Notes: generated from the sequence alone by a model not told the origin. A stretch of 64,000 bases of DNA from Methylomonas methanica (GCF_001644035.1 NZ_LUUG01000064.1:1-64000), one strand, 5' to 3'. Shown: positions 15,444-26,026, counted from the first letter of the stretch. Numbers and translations: made by a program.

Positions 15444-18182
15444 TCATTCCTCCGCGTCCAAGCTGGGCGGCAGCTCGTCTATCGGTAAAGTGAAGGTAAA
15501 TATCGCCCCGCCCCCCGGTTTATTTTTGGCACGAATCCGACCGCCATGCACTTCAACAATGGCCCGGCAAATCGCCAGTCCCAAGCCCACGCCGCTTTGT
15601 GCCGATTCATGACGTGCTTGGTAAAATTTTTCGAACAATCTATCCTCCAGGCCTTTGGGAATACCGGGGCCATGATCGGCGACCGATATTTCCATCGTCG
15701 TGCCCACGTTTTGGGCAAACACTTCAAGTTCGGACTCCGCAGCGGTATAGCGTAAGGCGTTTTCCAATAGATTGATCAGTACCTGTTCTATCATCACCGC
15801 ATCGACAAACACCATTGCAATGCCCGGCGGCAGGCTGACGCTGACTTTTCGTCCGGCCAGGTGTTTCTGCAAGCGGGTCAGCACGGTGCCTATGATTTCT
15901 TCCACAGGATGCCACTGTTTGTTTAATTCCACCACGCCGGCGTCCAGTCTGGCCATGTCCAGAATGTTGTTCACCAAATTGGCCATCCGTTCGGCTTCAT
16001 CATAGATGGCACGGCTGAGTTCCAGCCTGTGCCCGGATTGTAAATGGCCTTCGTCTTCGACCAGGGCACTGGCCGAGCCGATAATGGTGGCCAGCGGCGT
16101 GCGTAAATCATGGGAGATGGCACTGAGCAATGAGTTGCGCAACTGTTCCGCCTCGATTTGCATCTGCGACAGCTTGGCCTGTTCGGCAAACCGTAAACGC
16201 GCGACGGCTTGGCCAATCTGCCGCAAAAAGGTTTCCAACAATTTTTGTTGTTCCGGCAAGAACACCCGGCGTAAATTGACCGGTAGCAAGGCCAGTACGC
16301 CAATGGCCTTGTGTTCGTCTTGAATCGGAAAATAAATCGCGGCGCTGCCGGGTAAGGTATGGGTGCCGTGCCCCGCCATCTCGTTATGATCATACACCCA
16401 CTGCGCCACGCTCAAATCCGTGCCGCGCAAAGACTGGGGCAGGCTGTGTTGTTTGGGATAGATCAGACGTCCGGCGGCGTTGGCGAACAGGATGACATTC
16501 CTACTGCTGAATTCGGCGTATAGATGTTTAACCGCTGTCGCGACGATTTGCTGTTCGCTTTGCGCCACCGCCAGCTCTTTACTCATCGCGTATAAAGCAG
16601 CGGCGCGGCGTTCGCGATGCGCGGCAACCTTGGCCTGCGCGCGCACGTTAACCATCAGATTACTGATCACGATAGCCACCACCAGCATTGCCAGCAGAGT
16701 GATCAGATACTGGCTATCAGCTACCGACAGACTGTAGAAAGGCTGTACGAACAGCACGTCGAATACGCCGACGCTGAGCAAGGACGCCAAGACCGACGGC
16801 CCGCGCCCGAAGTGGGTGGCGACAAACACCACGCCAAGTAAATACACCATCACAACGTTGGCCAGTTCCACCTTGCCGAACAACATTTTGCCCACTGCCG
16901 TGCAGAGCAAGGTCACTGCCACCGCCCACAGATAGCCGCGATAGCGTCGGCGAGTTTTACTGGGGATGCGTTGCCGCAGGCCGGGCAGGGGTGTTTTCTT
17001 GAATAAAGACAGCTCGGCTTCCAGTTCCTCCCGCTCGCCCAGTTGCGGGCTACCCAGCAGATAAATATTAATATTGTGGGCATGGCTGATCAGCACATCC
17101 ACCACGGACCCCAGCAGCCAACGCCGCCAGCCGCGTCGGCTGGGTTTACCCACCACAATCTTGTTGATATTGCGCTCGCGGGCGAAGCGGATAATCGCTT
17201 CGCTCATCTCCGGCGCGCTGAGGGTGACGGTCTCGGCACCGAGCTGTTCCGCCAACCGCAATACCCGCAAAATGCCGTCGCGCTTTTCCGCGGGCAAGCG
17301 CGCCAATTCCGGGGTTTCCACATACACCACGATCCAGGCTGTGCGCAGACTGGTCGCCAAGCGTTTGCCTGCTCTGACCAGGCGCTCGGCCAGCACGTTC
17401 GGGCCGATGCACACCATCAGCCGCTCGTTAACCTGCCAGACTTCGCGGATGGCATTGTCTTCCCGGTAATCCAGCATCTGCGCATCGACGCGGTTGGTGG
17501 TTTGCCGTAAAGCCAGTTCGCGCAGGGCAATCAGGTTGCCTTTACGAAAAAAATTCTGAATCGCGTGCTGGGCTTGCTGAGGTAGATAAACCTTGCCTTC
17601 CCTTAGCCGCAGCAATAATTCATCTGGCGGTAAATCGACCAGCTCGACTTCGTCGGCATCTTCAAATACCGTGTCCGGGACGGTTTCCCAGATGCGGACG
17701 CCGGCAATTTGCCCGACATCGTCATTCAGACTTTCCAGATGTTGCACATTCAGCGCGGTATACACATCAATCCCGGCTTCCAGCAGTTCGCGAATATCTT
17801 GCCAGCGTTTCGGGTGGCGCGAGCCAGGGGCGTTGGTGTGCGCCAACTCGTCAACCAGTATGATGGCGGGCCGGCGTTTCAAGGCCGCATCAATATCAAA
17901 CTCCTGCAGCACGGCGCCTTTGTAATCGATTTTTCGGGTTGGCAGTATTTCCAGGCCCTCCAAGAGTGCCTGGGTTTCGCTACGGCCATGGGTTTCTATC
18001 AAGCCGACCACTACATCGAGATTTTCCGCGCGCCGCTCTCTGGCCGCCAGCAACATCGCATAGCTTTTACCGACCCCTGCGGCCGCGCCGAAAAAAATCT
18101 TCAGCCGGCCGCGTTTGGCCTTGGCTTTGTCGCGTTCCACGCGTGCCAGCAGTTGGTCGGGATCCAGGCGTTGCTCGTTCAT
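15444..18182 (-). CDS. kdpD: Sensor histidine kinase KdpD
   Basis: A 912-residue membrane sensor kinase. Order of parts: KdpD N-terminal domain (about 1-215, Walker-type GAAAGVGKS and IETHGRSETQALL), a universal-stress-like domain (about 245-370), four closely spaced transmembrane helices (about 400-500), a GAF-like region, then HisKA with the phosphorylated His in AISHDLRTPLAT and HATPase ending VGLGLAICRAIVEVHGG. It phosphorylates KdpE under K+ limitation. The start at 18182 overlaps the kdpC stop (ATGA); upstream in-frame codons to 18263 lie within kdpC and are unlikely to be used. Confidence 0.95.
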   Translation of the reverse strand: MNEQRLDPDQLLARVERDKAKAKRGRLKIFFGAAAGVGKSYAMLLAARERRAENLDVVVGLIETHGRSETQALLEGLEILPTRKIDYKGAVLQEFDIDAALKRRPAIILVDELAHTNAPGSRHPKRWQDIRELLEAGIDVYTALNVQHLESLNDDVGQIAGVRIWETVPDTVFEDADEVELVDLPPDELLLRLREGKVYLPQQAQHAIQNFFRKGNLIALRELALRQTTNRVDAQMLDYREDNAIREVWQVNERLMVCIGPNVLAERLVRAGKRLATSLRTAWIVVYVETPELARLPAEKRDGILRVLRLAEQLGAETVTLSAPEMSEAIIRFARERNINKIVVGKPSRRGWRRWLLGSVVDVLISHAHNINIYLLGSPQLGEREELEAELSLFKKTPLPGLRQRIPSKTRRRYRGYLWAVAVTLLCTAVGKMLFGKVELANVVMVYLLGVVFVATHFGRGPSVLASLLSVGVFDVLFVQPFYSLSVADSQYLITLLAMLVVAIVISNLMVNVRAQAKVAAHRERRAAALYAMSKELAVAQSEQQIVATAVKHLYAEFSSRNVILFANAAGRLIYPKQHSLPQSLRGTDLSVAQWVYDHNEMAGHGTHTLPGSAAIYFPIQDEHKAIGVLALLPVNLRRVFLPEQQKLLETFLRQIGQAVARLRFAEQAKLSQMQIEAEQLRNSLLSAISHDLRTPLATIIGSASALVEDEGHLQSGHRLELSRAIYDEAERMANLVNNILDMARLDAGVVELNKQWHPVEEIIGTVLTRLQKHLAGRKVSVSLPPGIAMVFVDAVMIEQVLINLLENALRYTAAESELEVFAQNVGTTMEISVADHGPGIPKGLEDRLFEKFYQARHESAQSGVGLGLAICRAIVEVHGGRIRAKNKPGGGAIFTFTLPIDELPPSLDAEE

Positions 18183-18769
18183 GGCCGAGAAGTTTGCGCA
18201 GCTGCGTCCAAGGCCAGATTCAAGCCTAAGACATTCACTCTCGGTTCCCCGAATACTCGCCATTGTCTTGGCTCGATATGCGAATCGACCAAATCCCGAA
18301 CTTTACTCTCCGGCAACCGGCGTGCTTCGGCCACTCGTTTAATTTGGTAATTGGCTGCCGCAATGCTAATTTGCGGATCCAGGCCACTGGCGGATGCGGT
18401 GACCAAATCCACCGGCACCGGCGCATGATTGTCGGGGTCGAGTTGCTGTAATGCCTGAATGCGTTGAGCTACCGCGTCGCGCAAAGCCGGATTGGTCGGG
18501 CCGAGATTCGAACCGCCGGAAGCCGTCGCATTGTAAGGATAGGGCGCGGTTGCCGATGGCCGGCCCCAAAAATAGCGGGCCTGGCTAAAGCCTTGACCTA
18601 TCTGGGTGGAGCCAATCGCTTGGCCTTGCTTATCGCGTATCAGGCTGCCGTTGGCTTGGGCCGGAAAAACGCTTTGCGCCAGCAAAGTTACTAGCGCCGG
18701 ATAGAAGCCGCCGGTGATGATCGTCATCAATAGCAGTAGTGTTGCAGCAGGTTTGAAGTAGCTCGTCAT
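18179..18769 (-). CDS. kdpC: Potassium-transporting ATPase subunit KdpC
   Basis: A 196-residue protein with one N-terminal transmembrane helix (ATLLLLMTIITGGFYPALVT) and a periplasmic domain with GSTQIGQGFSQARYFWGRPS and SGGSNLGPTNPAL, both diagnostic of KdpC. It stabilises the KdpB-KdpA complex. It starts 10 bp after kdpB and overlaps kdpD by 4 bp. Confidence 0.96.
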   Translation of the reverse strand: MTSYFKPAATLLLLMTIITGGFYPALVTLLAQSVFPAQANGSLIRDKQGQAIGSTQIGQGFSQARYFWGRPSATAPYPYNATASGGSNLGPTNPALRDAVAQRIQALQQLDPDNHAPVPVDLVTASASGLDPQISIAAANYQIKRVAEARRLPESKVRDLVDSHIEPRQWRVFGEPRVNVLGLNLALDAAAQTSRP

Positions 18770-18779
18770 ATTATTCTCC

Positions 18780-20852
18780 CTAGACCAGATTCATCGTAAC
18801 CAATACTAAATCAATCGCCTTGATGCCTATGAACGGCACTATTAAGCCACCCACGCCATAGACCAGCAAATTGTTTTGCAGCAGTTTTTCGGCGCCCAAT
18901 GGCTGATATTTGATGCCTTTCAAAGCCAGCGGGATTAAGGCGATGATGATCAGGGCATTAAAAATGACCGCCGATAAGATCGCGCTGGCCGGGGTTGCCA
19001 AGCCCATCACATTCAACACGTTCAACGCCGGATAGGTGGTAGCAAACGCCGCCGGGATAATGGCGAAATATTTTGCCACATCGTTGGCTACGCTAAAGGT
19101 GGTCAGCGCCCCGCGCGTCATCAACATCTGCTTGCCGGTTTCGACGATCTCGATCAGTTTGGTGGGGTTGGAATCCAGATCGACCATATTGCCGGCTTCC
19201 TTGGCGGCCTGAGTGCCGCTATTCATCGCCACCGCAACGTCGGCTTGTGCCAACGCCGGTGCGTCGTTGGTGCCGTCTCCGGTCATTGCCACTAATCGGC
19301 CGTCCGCCTGATGCTGTCTAATCAAGGCCAGCTTGGCTTCCGGGGTGGCTTCGGCTAAAAAGTCATCTACACCGGCTTCGGCAGCAATGGCCGCAGCGGT
19401 CAAACGGTTGTCACCGGTGATCATGATGGTTTTGATGCCCATTTGCCGTAGTTCGATAAAGCGCTCCTTGATCCCGCCTTTGACGATGTCTTTCAGTTCG
19501 ATCACGCCCAGAGCCTGTTTGCCATCCGCCACCACCAGCGGGGTACTGCCGCGTCTGGCGACATCGACCACCATTTGTTTAATCTCGTCGGGAAAGCCGC
19601 CGCCTTGCTCGGTCACATACTGCCGAATCGCGTCCTCGGCGCCCTTGCGGATTTGCCGGCCCTGCAGATTGACCCCGCTCATCCGGGTTTGCGCGCTGAA
19701 GTGGATAAAGGTGGCGCCCAGGGATTGCACATCGCGCTCACGGAAGCCAAACTTTTGTTTAGCCAATACCACGATGCTGCGGCCCTCCGGGGTTTCGTCG
19801 GTCAGCGAGGCCAGTTGCGCGGCATCGGCCAGCTGTTTTTCACTAATGCCCTTGGCTGGTATGAAAGCCGCGGCCTGCCGATTGCCCAAAGTGATGGTGC
19901 CGGTTTTGTCCAATAACAGTACATCCACATCGCCGGCAGCTTCCACTGCCCGACCGGACGTAGCAATCACATTTTTCTGCATCATCCTGCCGATACCCGC
20001 TACACCGATCGCCGACAATAAGCCGCCTATGGTGGTGGGAATCAAACACACCAGCAAGGCCACGAGCACGGTGATCGAAATTGGGTGGCCCGCGCCGGAC
20101 GTTTCCACGCTATATAACGAGAAGGGCAGCAAGGTTACTGTTGCCATTAAAAACACCAGCGTCAGCGCCACCAGCAAGATGGTCAAGGCGATCTCATTCG
20201 GGGTTTTCTGCCGCTTTGCGCCTTCCACCATGGAAATCATCCTGTCCAGAAAGGTCTCGCCGGGGTTAGCGGAAATCCGTACTACCAGCCAATCGGACAA
20301 TACCCGGGTGCCGCCGGTAACCGAGCTGAAGTCACCGCCGGATTCGCGGATCACCGGCGCGCTTTCCCCGGTGATGGCGCTTTCGTCTACCGAGGCCACG
20401 CCTTCGATGACATCGCCATCACCGGGTACAAAATCCCCGGCTTCGATCAGAACAACATCGCCTTTCACCAGGCTGGAGCCGGCGATTTTCGAATAATCGC
20501 TGCCATAACGCGGTTCATCGAGCTTCTTGGCAGCAATATCGCGTTTGGCGGTGCGCAAGAAGGCGGCCTGCGCTTTGCTGCGGCCTTCCGCTGCCGCTTC
20601 GGCGAAATTGGCGAACAGCACGGTAAACCATAACCAGACCGTGATGGTTAAAATAAAACTGGCAGATTCCTCGCTCGCGCCGGCCAAGGCTTCTAACCAC
20701 AAACCTGTTGTTAGCAAGCTGCCCAGATAGACTACAAACATCACCGGATTTTTCCATTGTTGTTGCGGTGTTAATTTTTTAAAGGCTTCCCAGGCCGCTT
20801 GCTTGAGCAGGTCGGAGTCGAATAAGGAAGTAGTGAGCGCTTTGTGATTCAT
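18780..20852 (-). CDS. kdpB: Potassium-transporting P-type ATPase subunit KdpB
   Basis: A 690-residue P-type ATPase, the catalytic subunit. The phosphorylated Asp lies in [10 protein letters not shown]; the TGES loop appears as [10 protein letters not shown]; the hinge is [17 protein letters not shown]. The sequence [15 protein letters not shown] matches KdpB. I chose the ATG at 20852 (MNHKALTTS) with AGG upstream; upstream in-frame codons to 20933 lie in kdpA. It lies 19 bp after kdpA. Confidence 0.96.
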   Translation of the reverse strand: MNHKALTTSLFDSDLLKQAAWEAFKKLTPQQQWKNPVMFVVYLGSLLTTGLWLEALAGASEESASFILTITVWLWFTVLFANFAEAAAEGRSKAQAAFLRTAKRDIAAKKLDEPRYGSDYSKIAGSSLVKGDVVLIEAGDFVPGDGDVIEGVASVDESAITGESAPVIRESGGDFSSVTGGTRVLSDWLVVRISANPGETFLDRMISMVEGAKRQKTPNEIALTILLVALTLVFLMATVTLLPFSLYSVETSGAGHPISITVLVALLVCLIPTTIGGLLSAIGVAGIGRMMQKNVIATSGRAVEAAGDVDVLLLDKTGTITLGNRQAAAFIPAKGISEKQLADAAQLASLTDETPEGRSIVVLAKQKFGFRERDVQSLGATFIHFSAQTRMSGVNLQGRQIRKGAEDAIRQYVTEQGGGFPDEIKQMVVDVARRGSTPLVVADGKQALGVIELKDIVKGGIKERFIELRQMGIKTIMITGDNRLTAAAIAAEAGVDDFLAEATPEAKLALIRQHQADGRLVAMTGDGTNDAPALAQADVAVAMNSGTQAAKEAGNMVDLDSNPTKLIEIVETGKQMLMTRGALTTFSVANDVAKYFAIIPAAFATTYPALNVLNVMGLATPASAILSAVIFNALIIIALIPLALKGIKYQPLGAEKLLQNNLLVYGVGGLIVPFIGIKAIDLVLVTMNLV

Positions 20853-20871
20853 AAACTTACCTGCAAGGAAA

Positions 20872-22680
20872 TCAAGGATGAGCGAGCATGTGTAACTGCT
20901 CGACGATAGGACCCAAGGCCAGCGCCGGCACAAAGGTCAGCGCGCCGACCATTAGCACCGTGATAATCAGCAACACCGCGAACAAAGGTGTATGGGTTGG
21001 CAAGGTGCCGGGGCCGACGGGTACATGTTTTTTGGCGGCCAGCGAGCCGGCGATAGCTAATACCGGAATCATCAGTCCATAACGCGATACCAGCATCGCC
21101 AGGCCAAGCAGGTAGTTATAAAACGGCACATTGGCCGATAAGCCGGCGAAGGCGCTACCGTTGTTATTGCCTGCGGAAGACAGGGCATACAACACTTCAC
21201 TAAACCCGTGGGCACCAGGATTGAGGATGGATGCCTTGCCGGCCTCGGTCATCACAGCCAATGCCGTGCCGCCCAACACCAATAGCGGGGGAATCAGAAT
21301 AATCACCGCCGCCATCTGCATTTCAAAGGCTTCAATCTTTTTGCCTAGATATTCCGGGGTGCGGCCTATCATCAAACCAGCGATAAACACCGCCACCAGC
21401 GCGAACACAATCATGCCGTACAGGCCCGAACCGACGCCGCCGAATATCACTTCGCCCAGCTGTATCAACCACATCGGCATCATGCCGCCAATCGGGGTGA
21501 ACGAATCGTGCATGGCGTTCACCGAGCCGTTGGAAGCGGCGGTGGTCGCTACCGCCCATAGCGCGGAATTGACGATACCGAACCGAGCTTCCTTGCCTTC
21601 CATATTGCCGCCGGGTTGTTGGTTAGAAGCGGTTTGATCGATACCCAAGCCTGTTAGTGCCGGATTGCCGTGTTGTTCGGCGGGCACGGTGACGAAAATC
21701 AAAGCCACAAACACCAGCGTCATCGCCGCCAACAGCGTCCAGCCTTGCCGGCTATCGCCGACCAAAAACCCAAAGGTATGGCAGAGCGCGGCCGGAATTA
21801 ACAGGATGGCGAGCATTTCCAAAAAATTGCTCAGCGGTGTGGGGTTTTCGTAGGGATGCGCCGAGTTAGCATTGAAAAAACCGCCGCCGTTGGTGCCGAG
21901 CTGCTTAATGGCGATTTGTGAAGCAGCCGGTCCCAAGGCCAAGCTTTGTTCCTGGCTTTGTTGCGTTTGGGTGAGGGGTTGACCTTGCGCATCCAGCACG
22001 GTGTGTCCGTCTGCGTCGACGGCTGGCGTGGTGTAAGTCAGCGGTTCCTGGAGCTTAACGGTGGCGTAGGGATCAAAGGTCTGCACCACGCCTTGTCCCA
22101 CCAGGGCGATGGCCAGCAGCAATGATAGCGGCAGCAGGATATACAAAGTGGTACGGGTCATATCCACCCAGAAATTGCCGATGCTGCTGGTGTTGCGCCG
22201 GCTGAAACCGCGTATCAATGCCACCAGCACCGCCATGCCGCTGGCCGCAGACAAAAAGTTCTGCACGGTTAAACCCAGCATTTGCGTGAGATAACTCATG
22301 CTGGCTTCGCCGGCATAGCCTTGCCAATTGGTATTGGTGGCAAAACTAATGGCGGTATTTAAAGCCGAGTCGCTGGCTAGCGCCGGCAAGGCCTGCGGAT
22401 TTAGCGGCAATAGGTCTTGGCAAGTTTGCAAGCCATAAACGACCAGCAGACCTAGCAAGTTAAAGACCAGCAAAGCACCCGCGTATTGCTGCCAGCGCAT
22501 GTCTTGCTTGTCTTGGATGCCGCACAGTCTATACAGCCCGCGCTCAAGCCCGGCAAACCAGGTGTTGGCCACGATGGATTCGTCTTGATACACCCTTGCC
22601 ATGTAAACGCCTAGCGGCTTGCTGAGCACCAGCAGCGCAGTGAGGTAAATCAGGATTTGCAAAAAGCCGGCTTCGTTCAT
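20872..22680 (-). CDS. kdpA: Potassium-transporting ATPase subunit KdpA
   Basis: A 602-residue potassium channel-like subunit with about 10 membrane helices. The selectivity-filter loops include [28 protein letters not shown], and [13 protein letters not shown]. It moves K+ with ATP hydrolysed by KdpB. I chose the ATG at 22680 ([10 protein letters not shown]), preceded by GGAG inside kdpF; the start overlaps the kdpF stop by one base. The frame is open to 22794 but that part covers kdpF. Confidence 0.96.
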   Translation of the reverse strand: MNEAGFLQILIYLTALLVLSKPLGVYMARVYQDESIVANTWFAGLERGLYRLCGIQDKQDMRWQQYAGALLVFNLLGLLVVYGLQTCQDLLPLNPQALPALASDSALNTAISFATNTNWQGYAGEASMSYLTQMLGLTVQNFLSAASGMAVLVALIRGFSRRNTSSIGNFWVDMTRTTLYILLPLSLLLAIALVGQGVVQTFDPYATVKLQEPLTYTTPAVDADGHTVLDAQGQPLTQTQQSQEQSLALGPAASQIAIKQLGTNGGGFFNANSAHPYENPTPLSNFLEMLAILLIPAALCHTFGFLVGDSRQGWTLLAAMTLVFVALIFVTVPAEQHGNPALTGLGIDQTASNQQPGGNMEGKEARFGIVNSALWAVATTAASNGSVNAMHDSFTPIGGMMPMWLIQLGEVIFGGVGSGLYGMIVFALVAVFIAGLMIGRTPEYLGKKIEAFEMQMAAVIILIPPLLVLGGTALAVMTEAGKASILNPGAHGFSEVLYALSSAGNNNGSAFAGLSANVPFYNYLLGLAMLVSRYGLMIPVLAIAGSLAAKKHVPVGPGTLPTHTPLFAVLLIITVLMVGALTFVPALALGPIVEQLHMLAHP

Positions 22681-22769
22681 CAGAATTTCTCCGGATAGAA
22701 CAAAGCGGCGACCAGATAGATAAACACCAGCAGCGCCAAGCCGCCGCTCAATAGATACAGTCCACTCAT
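22680..22769 (-). CDS. kdpF: Small stabilising subunit KdpF
   Basis: A 29-residue single-helix membrane peptide, [20 protein letters not shown] then AALFYPEKF. This matches KdpF in length, in the central hydrophobic helix and in the YP-E-F ending. AGGAG lies seven bases upstream. Its TGA shares its last base with the A of the kdpA ATG (TGATG). It is the first gene of kdpFABCDE and helps hold the Kdp complex together. Confidence 0.92.
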   Translation of the reverse strand: MSGLYLLSGGLALLVFIYLVAALFYPEKF

Positions 22770-23196
22770 AACTATCTCCTACAAGATTGTGCAAGTATTC
22801 TTTCGAATTAGCGAGTACGCGGATCAGGCCGAGTTGGTGGTCGATGCGTCGCAGATCGCCTGGGACACAATCTACAGAGTGGCAGATAAAAAAGTCGTAA
22901 AAATTCTTGGGCTGTTCGTTAAGAAAACATAAAGCTCAATGGAATTTGTCGCTCAAGATTATTTTTATGTTTGGAAACTCGCGACTGCTTTGGCCAAGCT
23001 AATCCGAGATTTATGCGGCTGGCCGGCTTTGACTAGCTATTGTCAGAGGTGGTTCGTGGCCAAGGTAACGGTATTGCACCGAATGTTAACCGCTGCCAAT
23101 GGGCGCAATATGCTTTTGCCTATTGTCGCCCATTGGATTTGGCCTTACGGCCTTGGAATAAGTACAATTTGATAAGTCAGATAAATAAGGTGGAGG
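22770..23196. other. Intergenic region upstream of kdpF, with a possible toxin fragment
   Basis: This stretch must hold the leftward kdp promoter, but I cannot place it with confidence. On the plus strand, a GTG-initiated 47-codon frame (22789-22932) ends [20 protein letters not shown]. That loosely resembles the C-terminus of RelE/HigB-like (Gp49) toxins; it would be only a remnant. Nothing else is recognisable. Confidence 0.3.
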
Positions 23197-23853
23197 TTAA
23201 CGGATTCTGCGTAGTGTCTTGGCAATATTGCGTCGACTAATGAATCCCAATCCACCCATCAGCATCCATGCCGCGCCGGGAAGTGGCACTGACGAAATAG
23301 GCGACGCAATGCCCAGTTTGATATTGTCAACCTGAGCATACGTCGAGCTAAAAATAATTTTATTCAGGTTTTTGAAGGAATCGTTGAAGTAAAGCGTTTC
23401 CAGTGTATTTGTGGTCGCGTCAAGCAAGAATGACTGACTGACGAAGCTTCCGGCTTGCGGGTAGCCATAGACAGAGAATTGCCTGCCGCTGCTTATAGTC
23501 CAAAACGAAGCTGCGTCCATACTGAGCAAGTCAAACGTACCGCCATCCTGTTTTTCCAGTAAAAAGGCGCTACCATGATTTGTGACTACCCCGGAATATA
23601 AGCCGACACTACCGGTCCAATAAGGGCTGGAAGGCATGATCGCGTAAATGGTTCCACCACTTAACTGGAATGACACCCCGGCCAGCGTGGTCAATTTGAA
23701 ACCGTCTTCCAGATAAGGTTTGGCTACTGAAATCACGGGGTTACTGGGATGTAAAGGAACACTGTTGAAATCTAGTGTGGTGACGGCGGCATTGCCTGAG
23801 TTTGCAAAACCGGCAAATAACATTGCGAAAGCACAAAACCGTGTTTCTTTCAT
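23197..23853 (-). CDS. PEP-CTERM-type secreted protein (VPLPGAAW variant)
   Basis: A 218-residue exported protein. It has a signal peptide (cleavage near NSGNA/AVTT), a beta-rich middle with FDLLSMDAASFWTISSG, and the sorting tail VPLPGAAWMLMGGLGFISRR followed by a basic end. The middle resembles the family of PEP-CTERM proteins with a DUF642/NF038126-like jelly-roll fold, which I cannot specify further. The tail is unusually long after the RR (about 10 more residues). Expected fate is exosortase cleavage and surface display. It is a single gene. Confidence 0.72.
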   Translation of the reverse strand: MKETRFCAFAMLFAGFANSGNAAVTTLDFNSVPLHPSNPVISVAKPYLEDGFKLTTLAGVSFQLSGGTIYAIMPSSPYWTGSVGLYSGVVTNHGSAFLLEKQDGGTFDLLSMDAASFWTISSGRQFSVYGYPQAGSFVSQSFLLDATTNTLETLYFNDSFKNLNKIIFSSTYAQVDNIKLGIASPISSVPLPGAAWMLMGGLGFISRRNIAKTLRRIR

Positions 23854-24043
23854 TCAATTCTCCTAATTAATTGAGGTGTGGGTTTCATAAAGGCTTCAGT
23901 CTAACGAAACCGATTTTTTGTAGACACTGCACAAAGGGGTAAGGAAAAGGAGATTTTTTAATTTTTAGATATTTCCATGACTTGCCGCCCGAATGAGGAA
24001 CGGGCGCAATCTTTATCAAGCGGGGTACAACAATATGGAGGGC

Positions 24044-24223
24044 TCAGCACTTGCCGGGCGGCTTCGCAGATTTCGGCGTTTTTTCACCAAGCAGGCGGAT
24101 CCAAAACCACAATTCGAACAGACCACCCACAATAAACGCGAGATTGCCGGCCCCGGAGTATCCAGCAAAATATAACGCCAAAGCAAGGATCAAGATGATG
24201 ACTGTAACCACATGATTTTGCAT
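24044..24223 (-). CDS. Small two-helix membrane protein, 59 residues
   Basis: A complete 59-codon frame with ATG at 24223 and TGA at 24044-24046. The protein begins MQNHVVTVIILILALALYFA, continues GYSGAGNLAFIVGGLFELWF and ends in a basic tail (WIRLLGEKTPKSAKPPGKC). It has two clear membrane helices separated by a Gly-rich turn, positive-inside at the C-terminus. GGGAG lies about ten bases upstream, with AAAGG closer. Hydrophobic organisation and ribosome binding site support a real gene. I do not know its function. It stands alone between two PEP-CTERM genes. Confidence 0.65.
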   Translation of the reverse strand: MQNHVVTVIILILALALYFAGYSGAGNLAFIVGGLFELWFWIRLLGEKTPKSAKPPGKC

Positions 24224-24744
24224 ATGCCTTTCACTCCCGTACTCAATTTACTCATTATCTATCCCCAGCAGATTATTCTATCTCGGGCAAAATTCGCCAA
24301 CTTAACGGTCACCAGACATCACTGGTATCCCGTTCGGGTCTATCGACAACTCAGGTTGAAGGCTCTTCGAGCAACAAGGCGAGCGATTCAAATTGATTTT
24401 GAGCGAGACTATGATGCGGAAAAGTCGAATTTCATTCACGCTAAGCCGGTCAAGCGCGCTTATGTGAATTTACCTCAGCATTGGTTCTATTCAAGTGCAA
24501 ACAACTTGCGGGTAATACAGCGGTGATAGAGATTGGAGTTTGTTGATCGACGCTGAAGCCTCCGGTGCTTCGTTCCCAGTGCGAGGAAACGAAGAAAATG
24601 CGCCGAATGTTTTAAGGCCGACATGCGGCGCAATGCGGCTACGCCTCTTGAAGCCTGCTTTGCCGAGATAACGACTCCCGTAACTTCATGGATTTTTGCA
24701 AGTTCTTTAGAGGCACTTGCCAAGTGGGATTGCTCTTTACGGTC
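24224..24744. other. Intergenic region with no convincing gene
   Basis: An open frame on the plus strand (24212-24526) lacks a ribosome binding site and any recognisable feature. The right part holds a diverged repeat copy (24598-24657). Confidence 0.5.
24598..24657. repeat. Diverged dispersed repeat, copy 1
   Basis: About 60 bases starting ATGCGCCGAAT and ending GAAGCCTG, alignable at roughly three quarters of positions to 25521-25579 in the same orientation. The two copies flank the PEP-CTERM-type gene at 24745-25398. Confidence 0.55.
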
Positions 24745-25398
24745 TTAAACAACTGGGGAGTTTTTACGCCAGAGAAGGCTGCATAGCCCCATAACGAACA
24801 AATAGATACTCCCTGGAAGTGGGACGGTGCCTATCGGTACTGCTGAACGTGTCCAATAACCACCATAGGAAGATGTGTCCACCGAGGTTGTTGTGGTTCG
24901 CTCTGAATTGCTCCAATGGTCTGTATCGGTTGTAATTACGGCATCCCAGCTTGGGTTGTTCTGAACATTAAAGATGCTTTGAATGGAGTAATACGAATCT
25001 CCACTGGGGCTAATGTAGTTGTCATTAGCTATTATTTTCCAGTCTTTTATGTCACCGGATGCGTCGATATCAAATGACACATTTAGTACTTTATGGAATC
25101 GGTTTCCATAAATCTCTGGATCGAGCCGAAAATCATCAATTGTCCTAGTACCATCCGTAATCCTAAAGCCATTAAATGGTGAAGTATCTGTCGTTAGATC
25201 GATATTTTTATCAAAATGGCCTGTATTAGAAATCAGAGCATCATTAATTTGAAAGTTAATCTGGACTTGGTACTTTCCATAATAAAATGGATTTCCAGTA
25301 TAGGAGTAGTCAATAAGCTGAGCTGAGACTAGTGAGCTGTAAAAACTCAGCAGAATGACCACGGATGTTGGAAATAATAGTTCGGCTGGATTTTTCAT
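24745..25398 (-). CDS. PEP-CTERM-type secreted protein (VPLPGSIY variant)
   Basis: A 217-residue exported protein with a signal peptide (cleavage near SLVSA/QLID), a Tyr/Asp/Asn-rich beta-type domain and the tail VPLPGSIYLFVMGLCSLLWR with basic end. The sorting signal is the same class as in the proteins at 3764 and 23197. Base composition is visibly more AT-rich than most of the window, suggesting transfer. I used the ATG at 25398, which has GAGGAG upstream, rather than the in-frame start at 25482. No enzymatic motif is seen. Confidence 0.7.
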   Translation of the reverse strand: MKNPAELLFPTSVVILLSFYSSLVSAQLIDYSYTGNPFYYGKYQVQINFQINDALISNTGHFDKNIDLTTDTSPFNGFRITDGTRTIDDFRLDPEIYGNRFHKVLNVSFDIDASGDIKDWKIIANDNYISPSGDSYYSIQSIFNVQNNPSWDAVITTDTDHWSNSERTTTTSVDTSSYGGYWTRSAVPIGTVPLPGSIYLFVMGLCSLLWRKNSPVV

Positions 25399-25520
25399 AA
25401 ATACTCCTCGGGCTAAAACGTAAGCAGTATCGATAATTAATGCATAAAGGTTCAATCGGTAGAAATACCTAATCAAGGCCAAGCAATACTCATATCTAAG
25501 GACGCATTAGTGGTAGTGGA

Positions 25521-25579
25521 ATGCGCCGAATTTCTGGAAGCCAACCTGCGGTGCATTCGGCTAAGCCTATTGACGCCTG
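25521..25579. repeat. Diverged dispersed repeat, copy 2
   Basis: Starts ATGCGCCGAATTTCTGGAAG and ends GACGCCTG; same family and orientation as 24598-24657. It contains the complementary ends GCCGAAT and ATTCGGC and could form a hairpin. Confidence 0.55.
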
Positions 25580-26026
25580 ACGACTGGGCCTAACTGATAG
25601 ATTGGGAAAATGCCTTGCACCTAAAAGCTGTATCAGTTCGCCATAGCTTTTTGAAGGTTGACGTCTGAATTTTAGCCCATCAAATAACGCCGACCACACT
25701 TCGAATGGCCGCGACCGGGCAGACACCGAAGTCGTTGGTGTATAAAACTATCCGGAAGGCATTCCCGGCCAGTCTGGCGGTACCTCCAATTCTTCCAGCT
25801 TTACCGCCGAACCTGCTGGCGTTGCCTTCCCGATTCCCGAAGGTGCGCTCGCCATATTGGGATACATGTTCCAGGGATTGTCATATACCGCCGGGACTTT
25901 TTACGATGCCCTCGCGGTGGCTGGTAGCGCGCACCGATGCTTCGGAAGTCTCTGCAACGCGATTGGCTATGACTTGCGCCCCGTCTTACTCCCAAAGGCT
26001 ATCAATAAGATCATTGCTGCAAATGC
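25580..26026. other. Intergenic region, possible gene remnants
   Basis: Two overlapping plus-strand frames (25705-26034; 25749-26087 open without an early start) are not recognisable. The second contains FPIPEGALAILGYMFQ, faintly like a PEP-CTERM motif, but lacks the basic tail. I treat this as non-coding or decayed. Confidence 0.35.

Noticed and set aside
24212-24526. 104-codon open frame on the plus strand
   Set aside because: No ribosome site, no recognisable pattern, and it overlaps the better-supported 59-residue gene on the other strand.
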